DNA from: a virus
Reading direction: 5' to 3' (one strand)
Length of the DNA: 32,227 nt
IMG/VR virus record: IMGVR_UViG_3300042914_004845
Span: 1 to 32,227 of that record
Both the position numbers and the translations under genes were made by a program. This document shows, piece by piece, positions 23,025 to 29,136 of this stretch (position 1 is the first letter of the stretch; every line of letters starts with the position of its first letter). The notes under the pieces are model-generated. The model did no database searches, was not told the DNA's origin, and saw nothing but the letters and a program-made list of their open reading frames with translations.

Positions 23025-23244
23025 TCAGACAGCGGTAAACTGGTTAATTGATCAGCTGGAGGTTTGGGCGGCTGGTAAAATTCATTTCCCCCATCATCTG
23101 TGGGAAGCAGCGGAAGAACTGGAGAAAAAGCAAATTGAAACTGCCTATGAAAGAGGTATGAATTTTCCGTGGGTGATGGGGTTTACCGACATTCAGCCGG
23201 ATGAAGAAGCAAAAATTTATTTTAAAAATATTTATGGAACCTGA
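22915..23244 (+). CDS. Hypothetical helical protein
   Basis: The 109-residue frame from ATG 22915 contains a clearly protein-like part starting about residue 39: QTAVNWLIDQLEVWAAGKIH, then WEAAEELEKKQIETAYERGM. This core is typical of a short family in Bacteroidota phages, which usually begins at the QTAV segment. The first 36 residues are the overlapping frame of the basic peptide gene and may not be translated, but no ATG, GTG or TTG exists between them. The start is therefore uncertain. The function is unknown. Confidence 0.6.
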   Translation: MAQQPKQHSESGEKESTPKALARKNLNQNATEVRGDNQTAVNWLIDQLEVWAAGKIHFPHHLWEAAEELEKKQIETAYERGMNFPWVMGFTDIQPDEEAKIYFKNIYGT

Positions 23245-23575
23245 AGGAGCAAAAAAAGAGCGATTGAATGTTTATTACTGCCCAAGCCGCCATATGGTGG
23301 TAACTAGTGAACCAGTGGTTCCTGGTTGGAAAGCACCGGATATAATTACCTGCCCACATTGCAAAAAAAAAGCCGAAACCTGTTACCATCCGGAAGGCAT
23401 TCAGGATCGGGCCGATTTGGTTGAACTGAATTTTTATCAGCCAATCGACCATTTGCAAGTCAAAAAAAGTTTGGAAGCCAACCGGCCGAATGAGGTGTGG
23501 ACATATGGCCGAGCGCAACAGGTATTCGATAAATTACACCTACAGAAACAATTTTATTATAATAAAACAAAATGA
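23234..23575 (+). CDS. Zinc-ribbon-like small protein
   Basis: The ATG at 23234 overlaps the upstream gene by 11 bases and gives 113 residues; an upstream ATG at 23201 is less likely. YYCPSRHMVV is followed by ITCPHCKKKAETC, so a CxxC pair and neighbouring Cys and His residues could bind one zinc. The C-terminus is helical (NEVWTYGRAQQVFDKLHLQK). Such proteins often bind nucleic acid or serve as adaptor subunits. The specific function is unknown. Confidence 0.6.
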   Translation: MEPEGAKKERLNVYYCPSRHMVVTSEPVVPGWKAPDIITCPHCKKKAETCYHPEGIQDRADLVELNFYQPIDHLQVKKSLEANRPNEVWTYGRAQQVFDKLHLQKQFYYNKTK

Positions 23576-23856
23576 AGCGAGAAAACATAGGTTTGGCTTT
23601 AGCCATTCAGGACAAACTCCAATACTGCGAAATGTGGATCAAGTTTTTAGAAAATCCGGATAAGCTGGAAATTTTAATTCGGAATCCGGAAGGGCCGGAA
23701 AGCCATAAGCTGTTAAGCATCAAAAAAAATATTGATCCGGTTACCAGTTTGCCACAGGTTTATTCGACCAAATACACCGATGATTTTTTGAAGTGGGCAA
23801 AGCAGTACCTGTTTACTGAACGCCTGATATTGTTAAACGATTTGGAAAATTTATGA
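23572..23856 (+). CDS. Hypothetical protein of the replication operon
   Basis: The 94-residue product starts at an ATGA overlap and contains helices (IGLALAIQDKLQYCEMWIKF and DFLKWAKQYLFTERLILLND) with a strand-rich middle (KLEILIRNPEG, SHKLLSIKKN). It is soluble, with no cysteine pattern and no signal. No family was recognised. It is coupled to the next gene by four bases, supporting an operon. Confidence 0.6.
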   Translation: MKRENIGLALAIQDKLQYCEMWIKFLENPDKLEILIRNPEGPESHKLLSIKKNIDPVTSLPQVYSTKYTDDFLKWAKQYLFTERLILLNDLENL

Positions 23857-24152
23857 GGCGATTTTCTGATTTGGATTTGAAATTGATTGAACGAGAAACC
23901 AAGTTTCACCGATATCACAAACGAATCGTTTATGTTTATTATCGGCAAAATTCAGCACCGTTCAAAAAATATGATAAAATGAAATTTTGGGCGTACACCC
24001 ACATGGAGGAAATCGAAACCCGGCATCGTCTGAAAGATTTGGGGTGGAATTGCTTTTGTCGGCACTGGCGATCACCAAAGAAATCGCCGCCTGAAAATCA
24101 CATTGAAGTCCGGGAAAGCCTGATCCGGCCACCGGTTAAAAAAACAGAATAG
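23853..24152 (+). CDS. Hypothetical basic protein, last of the replication operon
   Basis: The 99-residue product is rich in basic and aromatic residues (RETKFHRYHKRIVYVYYRQN, then KMKFWAYTHMEEIETRHRLK) and includes CFCRHW, a possible metal site. It could bind nucleic acid. No family was recognised. A strong terminator follows 20 bases after the stop. The start overlaps the previous stop by four bases. Confidence 0.6.
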   Translation: MRRFSDLDLKLIERETKFHRYHKRIVYVYYRQNSAPFKKYDKMKFWAYTHMEEIETRHRLKDLGWNCFCRHWRSPKKSPPENHIEVRESLIRPPVKKTE

Positions 24153-24171
24153 AGAACAGGTTTTAAAAATG

Positions 24172-24198
24172 CCGTCCGGTTTCCGGGCGGTTTTTTTT
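24172..24198 (+). terminator. Strong intrinsic terminator ending the replication operon
   Basis: Arms CCGTCCGG (24172-24179) and CCGGGCGG (24183-24190) pair over eight positions with one T-G wobble and a 3-base loop. Eight T residues follow. It is the first of three intrinsic terminators within about 225 bases. Confidence 0.85.
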
Positions 24199-24249
24199 AT
24201 GTTTGCATCATCATATCGCTTCTGTTTTATTTTTTCTGAAGTCAAAAGA

Positions 24250-24273
24250 ACCGGCAGATTTGCCGGTTTTTTT
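24250..24273 (+). terminator. Second intrinsic terminator
   Basis: Perfect arms ACCGGCA (24250-24256) and TGCCGGT (24261-24267) with loop GATT are followed by a run of T residues to 24273. It lies immediately upstream of the GC-rich candidate RNA, which suggests insulation of that unit from upstream transcription. Confidence 0.85.
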
Positions 24274-24290
24274 GCATATTTGAAATAATA

Positions 24291-24397
24291 AGGCTGGCCA
24301 CCGCAATGCGGCAATGGGTTGGCTTTCGATGCCCGACCGCTGATCAGCGAGGGCGAACCTGGGCGCAGGTTTCTCCGGCAGTAATGCCGGATTTTTT
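24291..24397 (+). ncRNA. Candidate small structured RNA ending in its own terminator
   Basis: This stretch is about two thirds G+C in an otherwise A/T-rich genome, and nearly all of it can pair. Visible stems are CCGC-AAT-GCGG (24302-24312), GGTT...GACC around a GGC/GCC hairpin, the 12-base palindrome CGCTGATCAGCG, AACCTG-GGCG-CAGGTT, and the terminator stem TCCGGCA-GTAA-TGCCGGA (24374-24391) with a T run. A CATATTTG box at 24275-24282, one mismatch from TAnnTTTG, would start a transcript near 24289. No known RNA class was recognised. A 37-codon open frame also passes through the region, so a small coding gene cannot be fully excluded. Confidence 0.5.
24374..24397 (+). terminator. Third intrinsic terminator, end of the candidate RNA
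   Basis: Perfect arms TCCGGCA (24374-24380) and TGCCGGA (24385-24391) with loop GTAA are followed by six T residues at 24392-24397. The T run touches the stop codon of the convergent minus-strand gene. On the minus strand there is no T run after the stem, so it acts in the + direction. Confidence 0.8.
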
Positions 24398-24656
24398 ATT
24401 TCTGTTTTATGGCAAATAAATAAACTACAAGTGAGCCGAGTAAATAACCGCAAGCTGTGGCCAGTGCCAGTTTTAATCTGATGTTCCAGTTTTTCGATTC
24501 CACCATAAACCCGGCAAATGGCAAATTCAGGAAAGGTCCGATGAAAGCCATTAAGAGCATTGCGGCCGATTTATCGCTGATTGTGGTAATGTACAGTGTG
24601 CTGGCCATTTCCAAAATAAAAGCAGAAATAAAAATAATCAGGTATTTTTTCATCAT
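24396..24656 (-). CDS. Small membrane protein on the opposite strand
   Basis: The only convincing minus-strand gene encodes 86 residues (ATGATG start; the second ATG would give 85). Segments at about residues 4-20 (YLIIFISAFILEMASTL), 31-50 (AAMLLMAFIGPFLNLPFAGF) and 63-83 (LALATACGYLLGSLVVYLFA) are membrane spans. The sequence style (MKKYLIIFISAFILEMAS, then AFIGPFLNLPF and FMVESKNW) recurs in Bacteroidota phages from memory, always unassigned. It is divergent from the late promoter at 24993 and convergent with the candidate RNA. It could be a superinfection-exclusion or lysis-control protein, but this is only inference. Confidence 0.7.
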   Translation of the reverse strand: MMKKYLIIFISAFILEMASTLYITTISDKSAAMLLMAFIGPFLNLPFAGFMVESKNWNIRLKLALATACGYLLGSLVVYLFAIKQK

Positions 24657-24826
24657 GTAAAGATGTTGATGATTTTTTAGTTGGCTACAAATTGAAGTCA
24701 TCTCAAAACGCAAAATCTTGGAAAAGTACAATTTTATCATTTGCCTAATGCCAAGAAAATGATACAAAAACCTGATTAACTTATAAGTAAAATACCAGCA
24801 AAACCCGGCTTTTTGCCAAAAAAACC

Positions 24827-24951
24827 GTTCCAACCAAGCGTGCAAATAATTGCACAAAGTTGGAAAAGTTGGAACACCCGTTCCAACCGTTATTTTGTTG
24901 ATGCTCTTTGCGTTTGGTCAGGTCGCTAACAAAAGTTGGAACGGTTGGAAC
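24827..24951. repeat. Six 9-bp GTTCCAACC-type repeats, right cluster
   Basis: Direct copies are GTTCCAACC at 24827-24835 and 24880-24888. Inverted copies are AGTTGGAAA at 24858-24866, AGTTGGAAC at 24867-24875, AGTTGGAAC at 24934-24942 and GGTTGGAAC at 24943-24951. Pairs of adjacent inverted copies suggest dimer binding. The nearest copy ends 41 bases upstream of the -33 element of the late promoter, a position suiting an activator. Confidence 0.75.
24840..24855. promoter_or_regulatory. Operator-like dyad GTGCAA-N4-TTGCAC
   Basis: GTGCAAATAATTGCAC has exact 6-base arms separated by ATAA. The arms are the same as in the early-promoter palindrome (12972-12987), and its core is shared with 65-75. 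It lies inside the right repeat cluster and about 150 bases upstream of the late promoter. Confidence 0.6.
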
Positions 24952-24992
24952 GATTTTATGCCATCGAGGGTGAGAGCATCCGGAAATCCAAG

Positions 24993-25022
24993 TTTGCGAA
25001 TCCGATTTTTATCATAATTTTG
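24993..25022 (+). promoter_or_regulatory. Bacteroidota-type promoter for the capsid and packaging operon
   Basis: TTTG (24993-24996) and TAATTTTG (25015-25022) match the consensus exactly, with an 18-base spacer. Transcription would begin near 25029, about 100 bases before the ATG at 25132. The repeat cluster lies just upstream. Confidence 0.7.
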
Positions 25023-25131
25023 TCCATTCAAGACACATAAAAAAACAGAGCTAAAATATTGATTTATAATATATTTATGTCCTGTTTAGTCCATCCGGAC
25101 AAGCATCCTTTTACCCTTAAATTTTGCCGAT

Positions 25132-25611
25132 ATGAAACTGCACAAACTGCCCTGTAAACCCTATGTTCGAAAGTATGTTGCACCTGACCTTTCCAACCGG
25201 GGAGTTTTGAAGATTAAAAACCGGGTGGTGCGCACCATCCGGGACAAAAACGCAGTAACCAAATACTTTGAAAAGTCCAATTCTGCGACCTCGTTTATTA
25301 TGGTCGAAATGAATTGTTCATCGCTCTATACACTGTACGCTTTGCATTCCACATTTGAGCGAGAATTTCGGGATAAATTATTCAGCGTAATGGCTTACGC
25401 AGTATTTAAAGGGATCCCGGCAAGGGAGGCAGCGAGGGAATTTTTGTCGATGTACGACATCACGGCAGATGAATACGATTTAGATTCCGCATATCGAACC
25501 TGGCAGCGGCGAAAAGAACGCTATTTGCACCCGACTAAAGTCCGCAATGAAGAACAAAATGAACCAGTTAATTTGAATTCGATTCAATTGAAATTATATG
25601 AACTTGGATGA
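25132..25611 (+). CDS. Hypothetical protein at the head of the capsid operon
   Basis: The 159-residue product starts MKLHKLPCKPYVRKYVAPDL, basic and probably partly beta, then becomes helical: YTLYALHSTFEREFRDKLFS, FKGIPAREAAREFLSMYDIT and YDLDSAYRTWQRRKERYL. It has no membrane span or enzyme motif. The basic N-terminus and basic helices could bind nucleic acid. As the first gene after the late promoter and repeats it might be a late regulator or an assembly factor, but this is inference. It overlaps the next gene by 14 bases. Confidence 0.65.
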   Translation: MKLHKLPCKPYVRKYVAPDLSNRGVLKIKNRVVRTIRDKNAVTKYFEKSNSATSFIMVEMNCSSLYTLYALHSTFEREFRDKLFSVMAYAVFKGIPAREAAREFLSMYDITADEYDLDSAYRTWQRRKERYLHPTKVRNEEQNEPVNLNSIQLKLYELG

Positions 25612-26089
25612 TCTAATTGATGGAGCGGAAGAAATTTCGACCTGTGATGTGGAAATCGCTGGCATCGATGCCCTGTACCTAATTCCGGCCGACATCAGCC
25701 AGTTATTTATTTTTGAACCGGATACCATCACGGACATCGTTACCGGATCAACGGCCTTAAAAATTGATTTCGATTTTCAAAGCTGCCTGTTCAAGGGCCG
25801 GATGAGGCAATCCGATGCAGGAATCAATTACGATAATTCGATTTCATTCAGGTATAGCAAAGATGTAACGGAGTGGCTGCAACTCAATAAAGAGCAGGGA
25901 TTTTTTGCCGTCTTCCTTAAATCGAATCAGTGGTATGTTACCGGATCAAATGCTCTGCCTTATTATTTGAATTTTGAATATCAAACCGGCAAGTCCGCCG
26001 GTGAGCAACAGGGTTACGATATCGAATTAACATCCAGCCAGCTGCGGCCATTAATTAAGTACGAAGCACCAGCACCACCGCCGCCCTGA
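25598..26089 (+). CDS. Putative virion or head-assembly protein
   Basis: The 163-residue protein is beta-rich (ADISQLFIFEPDTITDIVTG, FDFQSCLFKGRMRQSDAGI), acidic, and ends with a proline run (EAPAPPPP). It follows a 14-base overlap with the first operon gene and is separated by 52 bases from the protease-scaffold gene. The balance of strands suggests a structural or adaptor protein, such as a head completion or tube-end protein. No family was recognised. Confidence 0.6.
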   Translation: MNLDDLIDGAEEISTCDVEIAGIDALYLIPADISQLFIFEPDTITDIVTGSTALKIDFDFQSCLFKGRMRQSDAGINYDNSISFRYSKDVTEWLQLNKEQGFFAVFLKSNQWYVTGSNALPYYLNFEYQTGKSAGEQQGYDIELTSSQLRPLIKYEAPAPPPP

Positions 26090-26141
26090 TAAATTCGCCG
26101 AGTCCTAATAATATCCAGCGAAGTCGGGGGAAATTTGTTTT

Positions 26142-27542
26142 ATGATTAATCGCCTGATTCGTGTGAATTCTCAGGGCTGGGCAACCAGATCCATTGCCGG
26201 AATGCTGACTGGAATGCAGATTGATGCAGAAAAAGGCATTCTGTTTGATGTGGTTCTTTGTCAGGCCATGCAGCCAAAAGGAGCAGCTGGTGAATCTTAC
26301 ATTGAAACCGATGGGGAAATGCTTCCGGTGGTAATCAAAACTCCGAATGAATTCATTAAACGCCTGGTGAACATCGCCGAAACAAGGCACGGCGAAAGTG
26401 GCCATCAGGTGAGATTCGGACATCCGGGAATGTGCGACCAAGTACTGGGTACTTATGCTGGCAGGGCGAAAAATATCCGGCAGCGTGGAAATCAAGTTAT
26501 CGGTGATATTCACCTTTCCGCAGCTGCGGAAAATGCACCCGGCAAAGGCAATTTGCGCCAGTACATTTTGGATTTGGCCCAGGAGGATAGCGAAGCCATA
26601 ATGATGAGCATCGTGTTCACTCCGGGTGATCATTACTTTATTAATGCCGATGGAATCCGTGAGGTGTGGACTGGTGAACAGGATCAGGTAAAGTATATGG
26701 CCGAACTATCCGATGTGGATCGGGTACTATATGAAACTGTTATGGACTGGCATTTCACCGATTTTGTTGATCAGGGTGCTAATACCAACGACCTGTTCCG
26801 TGATAGCCGTGGAAACGAATTATTGAGTGCAAAAGCATTTGAATTTCTCGATTCAAACCCGGCGGTTTGGGAAATCCTTTCCAACCAGCCGGAAATAGTT
26901 GAGGAGTTTTTTATTAAGTATGAAAATTATCGAAATCGAAAAATGAATAAATCCGAAAAAAAAGCTGGCGGTTTGCTCCAGCGGGCCAAAGCTGCTTTGG
27001 AAGCGGTTTTCACGGCGCAAAAATCAATCGATGCCACCACCGTGGACGGCGTGGCCATTTCAATTCAAACCGATGCGGATGTGCCGGCGGTTGGCGATGT
27101 TGTGTTCATTGCTGGATCAACCGAGACCGCTCCGGCCGGTGATCACCAGCTGACCGGTGAACTGGAAGGATACACCATCACCACCGATGAAGCCGGTGTA
27201 ATTACAGCGGTTACCGAACCAACAGCAGAAGAAGCACCATCTGAAACTGCACCATTGATGGAAGATGTGGTGGTAGTGGAAAATCAGGCGCAGCTGGAGG
27301 AAACAAGCCGTGCGCTGGATGCAGTGGTTTCCATAGTTGAACGCCAGCAGGTGATCTTGGACAAGCTGACCAACAGCGTGAAAAATCTAAGCGAAGAAGT
27401 AAACGCACTCCGCAATGCTCCGCTGGCCGCAAGAGTTTTTGCTGCATCAGATGTAAACATTTCCAATCTGCGTGGCGCAGATGGGGACAATTTGTCCCCG
27501 TGGGAAGCAGAACGCCGCCGGATTATGGCAACTAAAAAATAA
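26142..27542 (+). CDS. Prohead protease fused to a scaffold-like C-terminus
   Basis: The 466-residue protein has an N-terminal protease domain (to about residue 225) with VRFGHPGMCDQVLGTYAGR, where His94 is a likely catalytic residue, and SEAIMMSIVF, where Ser156 is the likely nucleophile. It ends DFVDQGANTNDLF, close to the end pattern of phage prohead proteases. After a linker comes a basic helical stretch from residue 268 and a beta-rich module (TTVDGVAISIQTDADVPAVG, then HQLTGELEGYTITTD). A coiled coil near residues 375-420 fits a scaffold. It lies just upstream of the major capsid gene. The catalytic residues are proposed by position and not proven. Confidence 0.8.
   Translation: MINRLIRVNSQGWATRSIAGMLTGMQIDAEKGILFDVVLCQAMQPKGAAGESYIETDGEMLPVVIKTPNEFIKRLVNIAETRHGESGHQVRFGHPGMCDQVLGTYAGRAKNIRQRGNQVIGDIHLSAAAENAPGKGNLRQYILDLAQEDSEAIMMSIVFTPGDHYFINADGIREVWTGEQDQVKYMAELSDVDRVLYETVMDWHFTDFVDQGANTNDLFRDSRGNELLSAKAFEFLDSNPAVWEILSNQPEIVEEFFIKYENYRNRKMNKSEKKAGGLLQRAKAALEAVFTAQKSIDATTVDGVAISIQTDADVPAVGDVVFIAGSTETAPAGDHQLTGELEGYTITTDEAGVITAVTEPTAEEAPSETAPLMEDVVVVENQAQLEETSRALDAVVSIVERQQVILDKLTNSVKNLSEEVNALRNAPLAARVFAASDVNISNLRGADGDNLSPWEAERRRIMATKK
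26943..27542 (+). CDS. Possible internal-start scaffold protein
   Basis: An in-frame ATG at 26943 (Met268 of the protease fusion) is preceded by an A-rich leader and begins MNKSEKKAGGLLQRAKAALE, much like a normal protein start. Translation from it would give about 199 residues carrying the beta module and coiled coil without the protease. Lambda uses exactly this arrangement: scaffold Nu3 is translated from inside the protease gene C. Separate translation here is inferred, not shown. Confidence 0.4.
   Translation: MNKSEKKAGGLLQRAKAALEAVFTAQKSIDATTVDGVAISIQTDADVPAVGDVVFIAGSTETAPAGDHQLTGELEGYTITTDEAGVITAVTEPTAEEAPSETAPLMEDVVVVENQAQLEETSRALDAVVSIVERQQVILDKLTNSVKNLSEEVNALRNAPLAARVFAASDVNISNLRGADGDNLSPWEAERRRIMATKK
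27483..27499 (+). promoter_or_regulatory. Strong hairpin just before the capsid gene
   Basis: GGGGACA and TGTCCCC pair perfectly over seven bases with a 3-base loop. The hairpin lies near the 3' end of the protease-scaffold gene, 72 bases before the capsid start, and no T run follows. It could stabilise or process the capsid messenger. Overlap with coding sequence means chance is also possible. Confidence 0.35.
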
Positions 27543-27570
27543 GTTTTTAAATTTTAAATCATTTATAAAA

Positions 27571-28521
27571 ATGGCATCAGTAAACATTTCCGCATTAAAC
27601 TCCGCCCTGGGCGCATATGCCCGGCAGGAAAAAGTTGAAATCTTCAACAAAATTCTTCGTGAAAGCACTGCCCAGTATTTCACAACAGTAACCGGATCAA
27701 TCGATCAATTGCCGCTGGCCAAATTGGTAACCGGCAGCATCCTGAAACCTTACGCTGCTGGCGGTGGATTTACCGCTACCGATGATGCACTGGTTTTCGG
27801 CGCAAGAATTCTGAACGCTCGCCGCATCTCTGCTGATGTGGAAATCGTTCCCCTGGATCTGTACAATTCTTGGTTGGGTCAGCTGGCCGGGGCACCTCCT
27901 GCATCGCCATTCGACATTCCATTTGAGCAGTTCATTATGGATGCGATTGCAAAGCAAGCCCAGGATGATTTGGAAGGTGCGATTTGGAACGGTACTTACA
28001 ACGGTTCAGGCACTACCTCTGCCGCCACTATGGACGGCGTTTTGAAATTGGTTAAAGCTGCGGTTACCTCCGGTGAAATTCCTGCTGGTAATGTTACTGC
28101 GTTTACTGCAATAACATCTTCCAATGCATTGGATGAAGTGAAGAAAGTACGCACCAAAGTTGCAGCCCAGTATCGCAATAAGCCGATGTACTGCTTCCTT
28201 TCCGTTGCCAATTTTGACAATTACATGGACGATTACCAAGCATCTGTTGGTTCAGTGGTTTACAATCGTGATTACACTCAGGTTTTTATCGAGGGTACTC
28301 AAACCCAGCTGGTGGCAATCCCCGGAATGGTTGGTACTGACAGCAACCGCATTTTGATTACTCCGAAAGAAAACCTGGTATTCGGATACGATATCGAGGG
28401 TGCAGCTTCCAACATCATCACTCAGGAGTATAACCGTACCATTAAGGTTATGATGGATTTCCGTGCCGGTGTGAATTTCCGGGATGGTGGTGTTATTTGG
28501 TGTAACGGTAACGAAGCCTAA
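27571..28521 (+). CDS. Major capsid protein
   Basis: The 316-residue protein follows the protease-scaffold gene by 28 bases. Its N-terminal segment is helical and charged (NSALGAYARQEKVEIFNKIL), like the arm of HK97-fold capsids. Later parts show the expected mix: EQFIMDAIAKQAQDDLEGAI for the spine helix, KPMYCFLSVANFDNYMDDY, and a final strand region IKVMMDFRAGVNFRDGGVIW. The upstream open frame is not counted because it overlaps the protease end. HK97-fold identity is inferred from size, position and character. Confidence 0.8.
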   Translation: MASVNISALNSALGAYARQEKVEIFNKILRESTAQYFTTVTGSIDQLPLAKLVTGSILKPYAAGGGFTATDDALVFGARILNARRISADVEIVPLDLYNSWLGQLAGAPPASPFDIPFEQFIMDAIAKQAQDDLEGAIWNGTYNGSGTTSAATMDGVLKLVKAAVTSGEIPAGNVTAFTAITSSNALDEVKKVRTKVAAQYRNKPMYCFLSVANFDNYMDDYQASVGSVVYNRDYTQVFIEGTQTQLVAIPGMVGTDSNRILITPKENLVFGYDIEGAASNIITQEYNRTIKVMMDFRAGVNFRDGGVIWCNGNEA

Positions 28522-28532
28522 TTTTTACCAAT

Positions 28533-29081
28533 ATGTGCGTAACTCTAATTGATATGTCCGCCAGCTGCGAGAGCGCAGCTGGTGGTATCGCCCGGCTTTT
28601 CGGGATTCAGGCAGATGATGTGGCGAGCATTGCCGCAGTGAATTCGACTACTAAAAAAGTGGTTCCGGAAGGTTTGGTATTTACTCCTACAGGCGTAATG
28701 CGTGAGTTTGATTTCGTAAAAAACTCCGAGGGTGGTAAAGCAGGTATTGATGAAAACGATATTGGCACACCTCAATCGCCAGCTTACGAAACCATCGTTA
28801 CAATGGCTGTTAAAGGTAATTCTGCTGTGAATCGTGCCTACCTGAATGAAGTGCGCCAGGGATTCCGTGGAGTTCTTGCAGCAGTAATGAACACCGGACA
28901 GATTTTCCTAATTGGTACACCCAGTACTCCAGCCATTCTTCGCAAATACAACCGCAAATTCGGAAACGATCTGGAAGTGGCCAATGTGCAGGAACTTGAA
29001 TTTTATTTTAAATCTGCCACCGGGATGGTTGAATATGCAGGAACGGTTGAAGACTTGCAAACCGTTGGTTTGAACGATTAA
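28533..29081 (+). CDS. Virion structural protein, tail-tube or decoration candidate
   Basis: The 182-residue product starts 11 bases after the capsid stop. It begins MCVTLIDMSASCESAAGGIA and has strand-rich, glycine-containing sequence (VVPEGLVFTPTGVMREFDFV), ending in strands (ELEFYFKSATGMVEYAG). Both size and composition fit a tail-tube or capsid-associated protein. It is followed by a terminator, so together with the capsid gene it could form a highly expressed pair. Which role it plays cannot be decided from sequence alone. Confidence 0.6.
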   Translation: MCVTLIDMSASCESAAGGIARLFGIQADDVASIAAVNSTTKKVVPEGLVFTPTGVMREFDFVKNSEGGKAGIDENDIGTPQSPAYETIVTMAVKGNSAVNRAYLNEVRQGFRGVLAAVMNTGQIFLIGTPSTPAILRKYNRKFGNDLEVANVQELEFYFKSATGMVEYAGTVEDLQTVGLND

Positions 29082-29106
29082 CCCATAAATTTTTCGGTCT
29101 TAAAAG

Positions 29107-29131
29107 GGGAGCAGCAATGCTCCCTTTTTTT
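29107..29131 (+). terminator. Intrinsic terminator after the capsid genes
   Basis: Perfect arms GGGAGCA (29107-29113) and TGCTCCC (29118-29124) with loop GCAA are followed by seven T residues. The next gene starts only five bases after the T run. Downstream packaging genes therefore need readthrough or a promoter not seen here, and the terminator may reduce their level relative to the capsid. Confidence 0.8.
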
Positions 29132-29136
29132 GTTTT

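Larger units (their letters stand above)
24657..25131. other. Right control region, non-coding
   Basis: No convincing gene lies in these 475 bases. They carry the GTGCAA-N4-TTGCAC dyad, six copies of the 9-bp GTTCCAACC-type repeat, a Bacteroidota-type promoter and an A/T-rich stretch near 25050-25078. The repeats and the CAAATAATTGC core are shared with the left control region, so the two regions probably have a common binding protein. Confidence 0.65.

Noticed and set aside
24291-24397. Hammerhead-ribozyme-like core (CTGATCA followed later by GAA)
   Set aside because: The position of the essential G in CUGANGA is C, the following stem is only two pairs, and the base after GAA does not fit, so a self-cleaving RNA is unlikely.
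24306-24419. 37-codon frame through the candidate RNA
   Set aside because: GC-rich structured sequence has few stops by chance; the peptide looks like no protein and overlaps the end of the minus-strand gene. Kept only as an alternative in the RNA entry.
24457-24660. Plus-strand frame of 67 codons opposite the minus-strand gene
   Set aside because: The minus-strand reading has clear membrane segments and a familiar family look; the plus-strand reading is its shadow.
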